From positions 33,078-74,676 of the forward strand of contig JAHLWZ010000452.1 of the NCBI GenBank assembly GCA_020536535.1: 41,599 bases of DNA, in the 5' to 3' direction. The stretch is from Pelomyxa schiedti (taxonomy: Eukaryota > Evosea > Pelobiontida > Pelomyxidae). The notes beneath the pieces were generated by a model that worked only from the letters and a program-made list of their open reading frames with translations, searched no databases and was not told the DNA's origin. The translations under genes and the position numbers were made by a program. Of this stretch, positions 22,797-34,392 are shown in pieces. The number at the start of each line of letters is the position of its first letter. Position 1 is the first letter of the stretch.

Positions 22797-24913
22797 TGGC
22801 GAGTAGTGAGCAGCAACGACGTGCTTCCGAGTGGGTGTCGTGGCTGGCTCAAAGGGGCGGAGGTGCGTCGCACGGAGGGGGCGGTACAGCTACAACTGCC
22901 ATCAGGCTGGCGGCCAACGACCGCACGTGGGCCGTGTGCCGGTCCATTATGGGCGGGCCCTATCATGGCCGAGGCCGCCGCGGGCCAGAACAAGGGCAAC
23001 AGGTGCCGGGAACGCGGGGCTGCGTGGGCGACGCGGGAGCGGCTCCAGGGGGACACCCGGAGGCCCGCGCTGAGGAAGCCTCGGAGGCCCCGCAGGTGGC
23101 ACAAGCACGAGCGAGGGTTCAGTCTTTGAGGCGGTGTGTAGTTTCCTACCTGCTTTGTTGTTTGTTTGGTTGTATTTATTATGGTGAGTCACTAATTTAT
23201 AGTGCGGTTCAAGTGACACGGAGCAAGATGGATGACCTGATGAGCAATCATCTTAGACATGAAGAAAATGTGTTTGCTGCTCGGGAAAGAGATGACTATA
23301 CTCGGTACATTGCTTAAGTCGTTTAAGGTGTAAGTACGACTTACAAATATCAGTTGCCGCGCTGAGCTCTTCGATGCTTATGCCAATGCATCCAAAGAAT
23401 CTGCATCCGTGGTTCAACAAGTGAGAACACGTCTAACAGCTATTTTGAGGCAACTACTACCTGATAGTGCGCAACCTGTATCACCATTCAACGAGGCAAC
23501 CCTCTAGACACAGATCAAATGAAATAACCGGGGCACTAACCTGCTGCAGAGTCTCCAAATGATATCATCTAAGCTAAATGGAATCGCTTCATACTTGAAC
23601 TCCGAAGTTGTGCACTCCCCTAGCGCAAAACAGCTCTGTGCTACTTACGCAGAAGGTTCTGATAAAAACTGCCGGCCTCTCCCTCTAATATTCTAATTCC
23701 ATGGAAGAAATCGTGTCATCTATGCCAATAAGTACGGCACTGAGAATTTGTACTATACTTGCTGAAGAACAATCCAAAGACCCTTATTTAGCTCGGTGGA
23801 AATCTCTCACTGCATCTCAACCATCACCCACGACCCATACTGCAAATGAGTATCTTCAATGCCAAAGTAAACAGCTGCAACGTAGCCAACAAAGGCGCGA
23901 GGAGGAGCTTTATACCTCTATACTGAACACGGACATATCACTTCAGCTTTCAATCCTTTCAAACCAAACTGCCTGCAAGATTCCTGAACCCCCAAAAGAG
24001 CAACTGCCCGTCTATGTCGTGGATAGAGCAACACTGGCAGCACTCACGTCTGCAACAGCAACTGCCAAGACATTCATAACCACGCTTTCTGACATGTTCT
24101 CACCATCCCAGCGCCAATCCGTCGAGCAATCTCTTCTGCATCTCGATCACGCTCTGTCCGCAGTCTCGTTTTCAAGGAGCGGCAAGTCTCACCGTACATC
24201 ACAAGTTGCTGCTGCATGTTTGAGAATGTGCTTGCCGGCTCCCACTGGAAGACTTTGTGTACATTCTGAACAATGTCTTAATACCTTGAGAGAGGCAAGC
24301 AAGACAATACAGAGCGCCATACAGGCGTGCCAAGCCGTGAATTGTACAAAATCTGGCGTCTCTGCATCCATAGAAAATAGTATTTTTTGGGCCGCACATT
24401 TCCCCAGGAATCCATCTCCCTATGATTGCACTTTCCAATTGCCAACGGTGAAGTTTTCCATCCCCCCTCTGCGCACAACACTTCATAGTAGCAGTTGTTT
24501 GAGTGACTTCAACCGGGCAATATGGTCAGAGCAGCTGTATTATGCTACAAAGGATACTCATGAAATGAACAAAATAGCGGCGGAAGAACTTCAAATAAAG
24601 CAAGAACAGGAGTGGCTATTGCAACAGCAATTAGGCTCAGGCCTCTCCAATTCCGCAATAGCGAACACAATCGCCCAAGCGAGATCGGTCTGTTCCTCTG
24701 TCGAGAAAAACAACCAGCACTTACAAAGAACACTACTGCCTAAGATCCATGCAGCGCACGCCCGCACCCTCAAAGCCATAGATTTCGCCAAGTATGTATC
24801 TTGCCCCACCCCCTTTTTTTTTGTTATGCCATTTTGACTTGCCCAACACAACAAGATCTGAGGTGTCAAAAGCTGCAGGGGATTACGCCACCCAACCTGC
24901 GTTCCGTGAATAG
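22797..24913 (+). CDS. Coiled-coil protein of unknown family
   Basis: The ATG at 22797 is only 20 bp after the stop of the WD40-like gene (an in-frame ATG at 22754 overlaps it). A GC-rich first exon (Gly/Ala/Arg-rich) ends in QARARVQSLRR and is spliced (intron about 23138-23209) to a helical, charged region (SKMDDLMSNHLRHEENVFAA). Further exons follow with introns near 23303-23353, 23480-23550 and 23656-23709, then a long exon with IQSAIQACQAVNC, MNKIAAEELQIKQEQEWLLQ and VEKNNQHLQRTLLPKIHAAH. It ends with TAG 24911-24913 after an intron at 24793-24855. The composition is Gln/Ser/Ala/Leu-rich with heptad-like helices. A HAUS/augmin-type subunit is one possibility, without firm support. Confidence 0.62.
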
Positions 24914-25048
24914 AATCACTACCCCTCCACTAATCGTTGTTGTGATAATAAAATAGCTGTTTTGAATCGCACTTGTCTCTTTCTGTTGTGTGAGGCTCCT
25001 TCATTTTCCTTCTGGGAACAACACTGCCGGCAGACCAGACGATCAAAG

Positions 25049-26037
25049 ATGATTAGGCCCCGACAACAGTGCGGTGATGCGTTGGATATCGCTAGATCTT
25101 GCGGGGAATTAAGTGTTGGGGGTGCGTCTGAGGAGGAGGTTGTGGCAGCGGTAAACAGACACGTAGATGGAAAAGTTCGTAGTGTGCTACTTGGTGCGGC
25201 GTCATCTGGGCCAGAATCTACGTCGCCTTTGTCTGGAGATTTCACGCTAGAAGTTAGACAGAGCGGTGTCCCTGGCGCAGGAAATGGGGTAGATCTGGCG
25301 GAGCCATCTCCTCTTGCTGTTTTCCTCTGTTCTGACTTCCGCGTAGTTGTTTGTGGCCAGCGGCGCTGTGCGTGGGGGTGATGTAATAACTTTGTATCCT
25401 GGTACTGTGTACGGACCAAAAGAGCAATCTTTCATGTATGCCCTGGTCTTTACCGATAACGATTACCTTGTCACACGGTAAGGACTCCTTTCTCAATTCT
25501 GAACGACTCACAATGCCCAGGTATGACAGTGTTGTTATCGATGGAAAGATGAAGGAGGGCTCTGCCTCTGCCACTGCACTTAAAGTAGGAACTTTTTCCA
25601 GTGTTTTTACTTTGATACCAAATGCATATTCATACTGTGAAAAGTGAAGAATTTTCAAACAAGAGACAATGCTATGAGGAAACCACGTTGCAGAAATATG
25701 GAGTCAGTAGCACTAGGCAATTGTAACCAAGTCGCCCCACATTCCTTGTTCTGAATTTATGGGCAGATATCAATCACAGTAAAACCGCAAAAAATGCCAC
25801 TTTCTGGGATGTCGATATTCCCATTGACGACCCCAACACATCCCCTTACATTCCAAATGTGTTGTTCACTGCAAGTACTCACTTGTGCATAAACACAATC
25901 TGGCTTCTCATTCTTTTACAGGCAATCGACCAGTACCTAGTGTCGCGGTAGTAGCCCTGCAGACTATTCCAACAGGCTCTGAAATCTTTGTTGACTACCG
26001 GTTCAAGCCACATTCAGCTCCCAGCTGGTACTCATGA
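25049..26037 (+). CDS. SETD9-like SET-domain protein
   Basis: ATG 25049 begins a helical N-terminal part, then FTLEVRQSGVPGAGNG. Removing an intron (25291-25349) gives GAGNGLFVASGAVRGGDVIT and LYPGTVYGPKEQSFMYAL, the SET-N region with the LYPGTVY string characteristic of SETD9. Further exons, joined across introns at 25480-25521, about 25591-25665, 25725-25767 and 25877-25920, give YDSVVIDGKMKE, RDNAMRKP, ALGNYINHSK (the N-H-S motif binding S-adenosylmethionine), TFWDVDIPI and VAVVALQTIPTGSEIFVDYRF (SET-C, with catalytic Tyr). Stop TGA 26035-26037. Protein methyltransferase activity is expected from the conserved motifs; the substrate of SETD9 proteins is not established. In-frame ATG or alternative starts upstream to 24962 exist but add unconserved sequence. 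Confidence 0.78.
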
Positions 26038-26132
26038 TAATCCACTCCCAAATCTACGTCGATTATCCAAAACAAAACATACAGCAAAACAAAGACCAAC
26101 CACTAAAACATTCCAAAGTTAATTACAAGTGA

Positions 26133-26693
26133 ATGAGTGCCCACGGGCCCTCACACCCAACACCACAACCACCAAACTCCAACAACAAGGCCCCCCTGCG
26201 GGTACTGGCCATCAGGCCCGGATTCGGGCGCCTAACCACTGCCTTCAAAGCCCACTACGGCCCCAGCTTCGCGACCGCCGACGTGCCGGACCGAATACCC
26301 GCGTGCGCCTCGTGCCCCGAGATGGCCTCCCTGCGCTCCGCCGTCGCGGCGTTCCGCCCGGACGTGCTGGTGTCGTGCAGCCGCGGCGGCGCCTATCTCA
26401 ACTTGGTCCTGGCGTCGGGCGCGTGGGCGGGGCCCAGCGTAATCATGTGCAGCTACGGCTGCGGCAGGCTCGACGCGGAGCCGTTCCCGGCCCGCGTGCC
26501 GGTGCTGCTGACTTATGGGAGGAGGGACCCCACCGGGTACGACGTGGGCAGAATCAGGGCCCGGGCCGCCACGGGCACGCCGGGAATGGTGAGGTTCATT
26601 TTGACTGAGGACGGGCACCACCCAGCCTCTCTTGTTGATACTGGCAAGATATTCCAGCTGATAGAGGAGCTGGTGACTTGTGGGAAACTATAG
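26133..26693 (+). CDS. Small alpha/beta-hydrolase-like protein
   Basis: An uninterrupted 186-codon frame from ATG 26133 to TAG 26691-26693, GC-rich over its first 450 bp. The fold is suggested by LRVLAIRPGFGRLTTAF (strand and oxyanion region), VLVSCSRGGAYLNLVL (Ser-x-Gly nucleophile elbow after a strand), VPVLLTYGRRDPTGYD (acidic residue after a strand) and MVRFILTEDGHHPASL (catalytic His position), in the right order and spacing for Ser-Asp-His. The elbow is S-C-S-R-G-G, not the classical G-x-S-x-G, so activity is uncertain. No signal peptide is seen. At 186 residues it is short, like RBBP9-type or dienelactone-hydrolase-type proteins. No function is assigned. Confidence 0.6.
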   Translation: MSAHGPSHPTPQPPNSNNKAPLRVLAIRPGFGRLTTAFKAHYGPSFATADVPDRIPACASCPEMASLRSAVAAFRPDVLVSCSRGGAYLNLVLASGAWAGPSVIMCSYGCGRLDAEPFPARVPVLLTYGRRDPTGYDVGRIRARAATGTPGMVRFILTEDGHHPASLVDTGKIFQLIEELVTCGKL

Positions 26694-26758
26694 AATGCGA
26701 AAAAGAACTGTTTCAATTGTTGGAGAGACCAAAAGTTTTGGCTGAATGGGACTTTGCA

Positions 26759-28302
26759 TTAGAATGTAGAGAGAATGGTTGTGGCTCTCAAGGTTGCCTT
26801 TAGCTCGGGATTGCCGTCCGCAATTGCAGTTAAGAGATCGCGAGAGCGCTCTCTGGTTGACGTGGAAGAGTTTTGTTTCCATGAGGGATTATCCATCAAA
26901 TTTGATAGTGCCTCAAGCAAAGTGCATCTAAAATCATCTTCGTCCTCTGTCCTATTTTCAATCTTGTTGTTGTGAAAAGAAAAGAAAAAAAAAAGGAAGA
27001 AAAGAGAAACCCTACTAAGATAAAACGCTGGTTGTGGGAGTGAGGGGGAAAAAAGTCCATACCTCCCTCAGGACTATATCATAGAGAACGTCCAGGTCAT
27101 TCTGGTAAAAGAAAGGATTCCCAACGTCACCACCAATATTGCTCCTCTCAAGAATTGCAGAAATCAGAGACATCACACTCTGATCCACAGCCCTATTTAG
27201 AAGGCAAATCATGGGGTTCCCCAATTCCCGCGCTTGTTCATTCATAAACAAGCAGTCGAGCACCGCATTCCCACTGCCCACCAAGTCCAGTTCTTCCTCA
27301 GTGCCATTGGAAGTGCTTGTTGCGGTTGCATTCTTCTCACATAGGCCATGAGCGGCAGCGAGGCACACAATCAGGGATGATGCCACAGGGTCGTCTACTC
27401 CACCGTCTGCGCATCGCATGGATGCAACACCACACAGCATCAATGCCAAATCGGTGTCAACGGCCAGTAGAGAAGCCGGCAAGCTCGAATTGGTTGTGCA
27501 GATGCCGCACAGCTGAGATAACAGACCAGAACACCCCAGAAGTAGTTCTTCATCGCTCTCCGATGAGGCAAATGTCAACCCATCCAGCAGCCACCCCACG
27601 CAACCATTCCGGCACAATCCCATACAAGCAATCACAGGAACCTTGAAAATTAGTTCGTTACGTGCTTAGCGCGAGGTGATATTCAACCACTCCATCAGTC
27701 TATAATTAACTACTCGAGAATACAAGATTGGCACGCGAGAGGGAGTGGATCACAACCGTTTCACACAAAGCAGAGCACATCTTTATAAGCAGCAGCAGAG
27801 ACTCCCTGCACCGAACAAACTCCTCCTCGCCGCAACACCCCCCCGCGGACGGCGGGGCCTCCTCCACCGCGTCCTCGACGTCGCCGCCGGAAGAGCGGCC
27901 GCCGCCGCAGGAGCGGCAGGCGCGGGCCAGCAGCGAGGCCGAGGCGCCGATGACCGCGAACATGTCCGCGTGGGACTGGCAGAAGCCCTCCACCCCGCAC
28001 GCCTGCGTCTGCGCCAGCAGCTGGCACAGCGAGGTCACGGCGTCGCAGGCCCCGGCCGTGGTCGTGGGCCCCTCCTCCTCCCCCTCGGGCTCCGCCGGCG
28101 CCGCCGCGCACGAGTCTGAAGGGGAGGCAACGGAGGCCGCTGTGGAACACGTGGAAGAGGAAGAGGAAGAGGACGAGGACTCGAGGGCGGCTGCTTGGCG
28201 ATACAGCTCGGCCGCTGCACGAGGGGACGTCTTGGCCAGTTTGTCTGCCTTGGCGAGCAACACAGCTCTTTTCCTTTGCCTCGCCGCTTCGTCTTCGCTC
28301 AT
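26759..28302 (-). CDS. SPIN90/Ldb17-type leucine-rich-domain protein (Arp2/3 regulator)
   Basis: ATG at 28300-28302. A helical N-terminal segment (RAVLLAKADKLAKTSPRAAA) and a poly-Ser run precede a Cys/Leu-rich helical domain. An intron (about 27708 down to about 27641) leads to VPVIACMGLCRNGCVGWLLD and ELLLGCSGLLSQLCGIC. The most diagnostic part is NPFFYQNDLDVLYDIVLRE, joined across an intron (about 27062 to 26952) to IENRTEDEDDFRCTLLEALS, which matches the N-x-x-x-Y-x-N-D-x-x-V-L-x-D-I-x-x-R-x-L/I-E block of the SPIN90/Ldb17 domain. The stop is TAA at 26759-26761. In animals and fungi these proteins bind Arp2/3 and seed linear actin filaments; that role is inferred here. No SH3 domain is visible. 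Confidence 0.72.
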
Positions 28303-28358
28303 TTGAATTCCTTTGACTCTTTGATTGGTTACAGGAACATGCACATTTAATTAAATCT

Positions 28359-29081
28359 ATGGCCACGAGCCCCAGGCAACAACGCTCGGGGGGCGAAAGC
28401 AACGCCTACCGAGAACAAGGTGGCTCGGTGGAGCTCGAATACACCTTGCCGCCCCTCGTCCCCTCGCCCTTGTCCTGCGACGGCGAGTCCGAGAGCTACC
28501 TCGAGCGAATACCCGTTCCGGATCTAGAATCGGAATGTAAGTCGTCGGCGGCTGTAGCTGCAGCGACCGTGGGGGACCCCTCAGTCTCCGCGGCGTCGAG
28601 CTCCTCGTCGATTATGAGCTACACGCCGTCCTCGTCGGCGGACCTGCCCTTGTCTGAAATTCTGGAGCGAACATCGCTCCTCGATGGAAAGAACGGGCGC
28701 CGTCTCGTTCTCGAATGTTCCATCTGCAACGCACTCACAGCATCCTACGAGGTTGGCACGCTCTTCTTTCTTTTTGTTTCTTCTTTCTTCGTGATGAGTC
28801 TAACCCCTAGTGCCTAGTGTGATCGGTGTGGAAAATTACTGTGTATAGTTTGTGCAATTCATGATAGGAGAAAGGACAGAAGGCGAACACTATGCGGTTC
28901 TTGTGTCGCACACAAGAAGCACCTCAGGTGGTGCTGCTATGTGTTTGTGGTTCTTACTGTACTGTCGTTTATATTTGTGTTTATTGCTGTGGTGTTTATG
29001 GTAAAAAACGGAAGGCTAAGCCCGTTTGATTCGTCTTTGGTTAAACCGAGTTTTATTTTTCTTTTTTACACCCAAGAGTGA
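28359..29081 (+). CDS. Zinc-binding protein with a C-terminal transmembrane segment
   Basis: ATG 28359, divergent from the SPIN90 gene (56 bp). The first exon encodes an acidic, Ser-rich, disordered region ending in LVLECSICNALTASYE. A 68-nt intron (about 28753-28820) joins it to CDRCGKLLCIVCAIHDRR and TLCGSCVAHKKHLRWCC, giving paired CxxC/CxxH ligands that look like a B-box/FYVE-type or double zinc-ribbon cross-brace. It is followed immediately by about 24 hydrophobic residues (YVFVVLTVLSFIFVFIAVVF) and a short tail to TGA 29079-29081. That suggests a tail-anchored membrane protein with a cytosolic zinc module. The last few codons could change if another intron lies near 29050-29073. Family not recognised. 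Confidence 0.6.
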
Positions 29082-29211
29082 TGAGTGGTGCAATGCAAGG
29101 ACTTTGCATTGACCTCCTATCGCCGTGGGAGAACAAACGTTACATTTCCGCTGGTTTAGGGTGTGCCTCTACAGTAAGGTTAGAATCATATAAAAAAACG
29201 GGTTGTGGAAA

Positions 29212-32200
29212 TTACTGGAACGTCAATTTTTGATTCTCTAGCAATCCAGCGACCTCTTGTAGTTTGGTTATTGCTTTTCGGAGAGCTTCCAACTTCTTAT
29301 CACATCGTTCTGTAAACCGGTCATTTAATTTGGGGGACAGTGAGAGGCTAACCTTCTTCTGTCATTTTCTCCATCTGCTCGTCTGAGATTCCGAATCCCT
29401 CGCGGAAAATTTCTGGCCAGTTCCACTTGGCATTCGTACAGAAAGGACAGGGGAAAGTATCATCTGCTGGGTGTTCGTGAACCTCCTCGTGGGATTCCTG
29501 GAGAGGTGTCTCCAGTTCGGCTCTGGGTTCTGGTGGGAAGTCTTCAGGCGTAAAGATGGGAAGAAGGTTATCGAGATCCGTATCCAAGTCTTGTGCTGCA
29601 GAATCCGCCTTGTCACCAACTTTGTCGGCGTCTTTAGCAAGTTTATCAAGCTCCTTTGCCAGGTCTTCAGCCTTCTTTTGAAGAGCCGCATCTTCTGGGT
29701 GCTCTTTCGCCTCATCGAGCACAGGTTGAATTTCATCCGCTCTGTGCTTCAGATCATCTGCGATGTGAGCAACGTCATGGGCAAGCTTGTCGGCCTCATT
29801 GGCATGATCAACAAGATCCTTTCCGACTTCGGGTGCAACTTCAGGGGGAAGGACAAAGGTGCGTGCTTTTTCAACGTCTGGCTCACCCTTCTTGGCATGA
29901 TCTTCCAAATCGTCAGCCAGCTTTTTCGCGTCATCAACAACCTTCTGGGGATCAATATGCTCGGGGTGTTTGGCGTGCTCTGCATCTTCTGGGTGTTCTG
30001 GGTGCTCGGCGTGTTCCGGGTGATCTTCGGGTTTGTGTACGTCGTTCGCTTCATGTAGTGCTTCTTTTGCCTTCTTCTTGGCCTTTTCAGCATCCTTGTC
30101 AGCTTTCTTTGCTTCGGCAAGAGCATCAAGAGCTTTCTCAAGTGCAGGGAGAAGTTTATCCTTATCTGGTTCTTCTTCCTTAAGGGCTTCTTCGGCTTCA
30201 TCCGCCAGTTTATCGGCGTGCTTTGCATGATCATCTGCTTTATCAGCTTCCTTCTTGGCATCTTCTGCTTTATGCAGGATATCGTCCTTGATAAGTGGGG
30301 CTATTTCCAGTGGGTGTACGATTTCTTCTGCCTGCTGTGCAATTTCTTCTGTCTGCGGCTTCTTCTCGCGTGCTACATTAGCAATATCATGGGCTTGCTT
30401 TGTGGCTTTCTTTATCTTTGGAATAATATCTGACGGATCCACAGGGGATGGAACGGGTTCAAGTTTTTTGCTGTCGTCCAGCGCATCCTTAGCATCCTCC
30501 AGGGCTTTCTTGGCTTTCTTTAGAGCTTGTTTGGCATCATCTAATAACTTGTCTTCCTCCTCAGGAGTGAGAGGCTGTTCAAGAGCCTCCAACGCTTTGT
30601 CATCTACTTCTTTAGCATCATGTATAGCGTCATGCGCATCACCCTTTGCAATGAGAGCTTTATTGAAAGCAGGGTCGTATCCTACTGGAGGAGTGTCGGG
30701 ATTTACTGCACCTACATTCTTGGCAGTATTAACTGCGTCTTGGGCAATGCTGTCGGCTTCGACAGCTATCGGGAGTGCTTTATCAGCAAACTGCTTGGCG
30801 ACTTCTGCTTTGGATGGGATATGTGGCTCATAGTCATGTGCCTTCTTGAGTTCCTCCATTGATTTACCATGGTCTTTATCAGCATGGTCTTCCTTTCCTT
30901 CTGTCTCAGTTTTAACGTCATTGTACTCTTTTATATCATCGGGAGACGGCTCTTCCGCGTCTGGGTAAAGATCGTCCTTGTGTTTAATTCGAAGCTCGCA
31001 TTGCTTGGCTCGTTCCAACTCGAGGGCATTGAGAATGTCATCTGCAGTACCGCGGGCTTCACCAGCCTTAATTTTGGCTAGCAAAGCTTCTTCATCGGCA
31101 TCGTCGGCGTCTATTGCTGCCTGTTCGGCGGCTGCAACGTTTTCCGGTGTTGGGTGTAACTTAGCTTCCTCGGCTAATTTGTCAGCCTTGTCGTGTGCCT
31201 TCTCTTTTGCGTCTTCTGCATCCTTTACCATACCCTGGGCTTCTTCTGCATTCTTTACTGCCTCGGCAAGCTTCTTCTCCAACTCCTTGACCAACTCATC
31301 AACAGCAGCAACCTCTGGGACAGGCTTTGGTACGTACGGTTCGAAGGCGTTAACTTTGTCGAGCTTGTCAAGTGCATCTTGGAGGTCTTTGTCTGCCGTC
31401 TTGGCTTCCTCGTGAACGACCGGACCCAGTTCATCTGTAGGTTTCCTATCCTCAGGGTTGGGTTCGTGTGCTTTGTCCCATTCATCTGCTTGAATTTTGA
31501 GATCTTCAACAGCAGCGCGGGCAACATCAGCATCCTTCTTATCTTCCAAAGCCTTTGCTTTGTGCTCTCCAACATCCAACTTGGCTTGCAGGGTATCATC
31601 TTCCGCCTTTCGGGCATCTTCTTCCGCTTTTTGGGCACGCAACGCACTTTCGGGAGACGGGTGAAGATGAGATTCATCGTCGAGGAAGGCAGCATTCTTC
31701 TTTTCTTCGTCTTCTTTTTTCTACAATGGAATTTTAGAAGTTGTTCACAAGCAAAACGTGAGGCAACCTTACTATCCAGCAACTTGTCAGCCTTATCATC
31801 AAGCTTTTTGGCAGCTTCATCTAAATCTTTCTCCTTTTCTTGTTCTTTTTTCATGGCTTCCAACAGAGGCTCCAAGAACGGGTTCTTTTCCTTTGGTAAA
31901 TCGAGTTTAATATCCTCTAAGCCTTCTTCGGCATAAGGGGGAAGCTCGAAACCAAGTGGAGCACCAGGCTCAACTCCCAAGTCCGCATCTGCAAGCTCGG
32001 GCGGAGCCACGGCGCTATGCATTGCCATGTCTAGATCCTCAGCCAATTTCTCTGCAACTTCAGCAAGTTTGTCAGCCTGCTTAGCAAGTTCACGTGCAGC
32101 TTTTGCCATCTCTAAAACTTTAGGTTCGTCTTCAGGGTGCTCTTGCAAATGCTCCACAGCTTTTTCCAAGTCTTTTATTTGCTCTAGGGCTTCAAGTGCC

Positions 32201-34392
32201 GCCTTATCGGCTTCTTTGGCTGCAATTTCGGCTCGGTGGGCTTTTTCTTTGACTTCTTCAGCTTGCGGTTTCTGTTCGACGGGAGCTTTTTCAGCAATCA
32301 TTGCCGCCTTCTCAGCCCTCTTATCAACTATATCCGCTCTTTCTTTGGCCTCCTCAGCCATTTTTTTTGCATCTTCTGCCAGATCTCCAACTGGAACAGT
32401 CTCGGGAGGTACATGGTCCATGAGATCCCTGACTAATTTCTTGGCTTTTTTGTGGGCATGTTCCGCCTTGTCTTTGGCTTTTTTAGCTTTCTGCTGGGCG
32501 GGAATTGCAGCAAGGTAGGCGGGTTTTACCAGTTCGGGGGTCTCACAGTCAATTGGTACTTGTTTGGCAACTTTGTTTGCTTTCTTTGCCTCTTTCAAAG
32601 CACTATCAGCATGCTGTTCTTCCCTGTCAGCTTTCTTTTCAATTTCTTCTTTCTTCTCGGGAGCCAGATCGGAGTCCGGTATTTTTGGAAGAACTTCCCT
32701 CGCCTTGTCACAATACTTCTTGGCCTCTTTGGCATGTTTGCCGGCTTTCTTGGCATCATGTTGAGCAAGTTTGGCGGCAGCAAGAGCTTTTGGTTTGAGG
32801 TCTTCTTCATCGGCATCACTTACACCATCAACTAGCGCCGCCGCGCATTGCTCTTCTGCCTGGTTGCCCATTTCGGCAGCTTTTCCTGCAGTTTTTGCCG
32901 CTTCACGACAAGCTTCAAGCTTCTCGTCCAGTACTGTGGGGTCAACTACATCATTGTCCAAAGCTTCAAGCAAATCATCCTCCACCTCAACGGCTTGCTT
33001 CAAAGCCAGGTCTGCATTTTTCTGTGCTTCGTAGGCTTGCTTCTTCTTGTCTCTCAAACCCTTCTTCTTGTCAGGGTCTGTTGTTATCTTATCTGCTAAC
33101 TTGCAATCCTCAACGGCGGCATCAGCACATGATACGGCCTCTCGAGCATCATCAACGGCTTTAGCGGCAATTTCCTTGGCAAGATCCGCAGGGTTGATTT
33201 TTGGGGAGGCTGGACGAGGTGAAGGAAGTTTACGTGGTGTTCTTGGTCTCCATACATGATCGGGGCTGTGGACAGTGAGATGAAGAGGAGGAAAGGACGA
33301 AGGCATACATTTTGGGATACTCAAGTGTTTCATTTTCTTTTGTCAAGTCTTTCTCTAAAGCCTTGATAGCTTCAGCAGCTGCCTAGTGAGATTGGTCAAC
33401 AAACCTGACATGAACTTCATATACATACATTCTTGGTCTCTGGCAGAGGAGCACTTTCTGGCAGGTCCTTTTTCAAGTTATCAAGAAGTCGGATCAGCCT
33501 ACTCTCAGGAGAGCCCAATTTATCTAGACACTCCAACTGACCCTCCAACACTTTTTTAGCAGCTACTGCTTCTTCTTTATCTGGGCCATCCATAATTTTC
33601 AGGAATTCATCAATAGGCATAAAATCGTCTACTAAGTTTCTCAAAACGTCTTGAGCAAGACGCTTGACATCCGGATCGTTTGGAGCACAAATTGTCTCTA
33701 AAAGAGGAAGTAAGGATTTGTGTAAACCGTTGGGTCCGGTTTTCCCCAAGTCTTCCAGATGTTTGAGGGCGTCCATCTTTTAATCATGTTGGTAAATATT
33801 AACAAGGTAGGAAACAATATACCATTTGAGGCTTTTCTGGAGATTTAACGAGGGCTTCGATGACCGGTGCGACCTCGGCCATACGTGATGGATCAGGCGG
33901 AAGAACACGTTCAAGATGGATGGAAACTACCATTTTGGTAATCTCCCAGGGGAGATCAGGGTTCCCTGGAACTTCTTTCACCTGCACACACCATCAACAA
34001 GAGAATTGAGTGGAAGGAGGATTTGCGGCAATAATAAGTACCCGTGAGTAGACGGGGATTTCACGGAGCCTGTTTTGTACAAGGGCGATGCTGTGTGTTT
34101 GTACATCAGGCCCCAATTGCATGTTATGGTTTAGCATCAAGCATAAGTTATTGTTTTCAGTGTTGATGACCCATGTGTATCGCTCTTAAAAAAAAAAGGA
34201 CACAAAAGTAAGACTCAATTCACCCCGAAAAACGCCACGCGAAACACAGCACGAGGGAGGGAAAAAAAAAAAAAAAAAAAAAACCGTACCGGGAGCGGCA
34301 AGTGGTTTTATGAGTGCTTTTGATTCGGCTTCTTTTTTTTGAAGCTCCGACCGTAAGTGAGCGATCTCCTGTTGCAATGCCTCCGCGTCCAT
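29212..34392 (-). CDS. Giant Ala/Lys/Asp/Glu-rich helical repeat protein
   Basis: Start MDAEALQQEIAHLRSELQKK at 34392. A long T-rich intron (about 34184-34290) and introns near 33981-34040, 33778-33823, 33384-33431, 33284-33326, 31721-31767 and 29309-29352 give about 1,580 residues. The first 250 look like ARM/HEAT-type helices (LLPLLETICAPNDPDVKRLA). The bulk (about 33250-29480) is an unbroken series of degenerate charged helices of the kind AEEAKERADIVDKRAEKA, with VDDAKKLADDLEDHAKKG units and prolines spacing helical pairs, and a short HPE repeat (EHAEHPEHPEDAEH, about 29960-30030). The C-terminus has PCPFCTNAKWNW, one Cys pair, and a last coiled coil to TAA 29212-29214. Low Arg and aromatic content suggests an elongated structural or cytoskeletal protein. 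No family is recognised, and no signal peptide or membrane segment is visible. Confidence 0.7.

Noticed and set aside
29471-31936. Several long + strand open frames (up to about 250 codons) rich in Phe, Leu, Ser and Cys
   Set aside because: They are antisense shadows of the A/K/D/E-rich helical gene; its codon composition suppresses stops on the opposite strand. No recognisable domain.
34261-34282. Long homopolymer A run as a possible retroposed poly(A) tail
   Set aside because: It is the T-rich tract of an intron read on the other strand; similar tracts occur in many introns here (for example 8330-8342 and 11467-11480).
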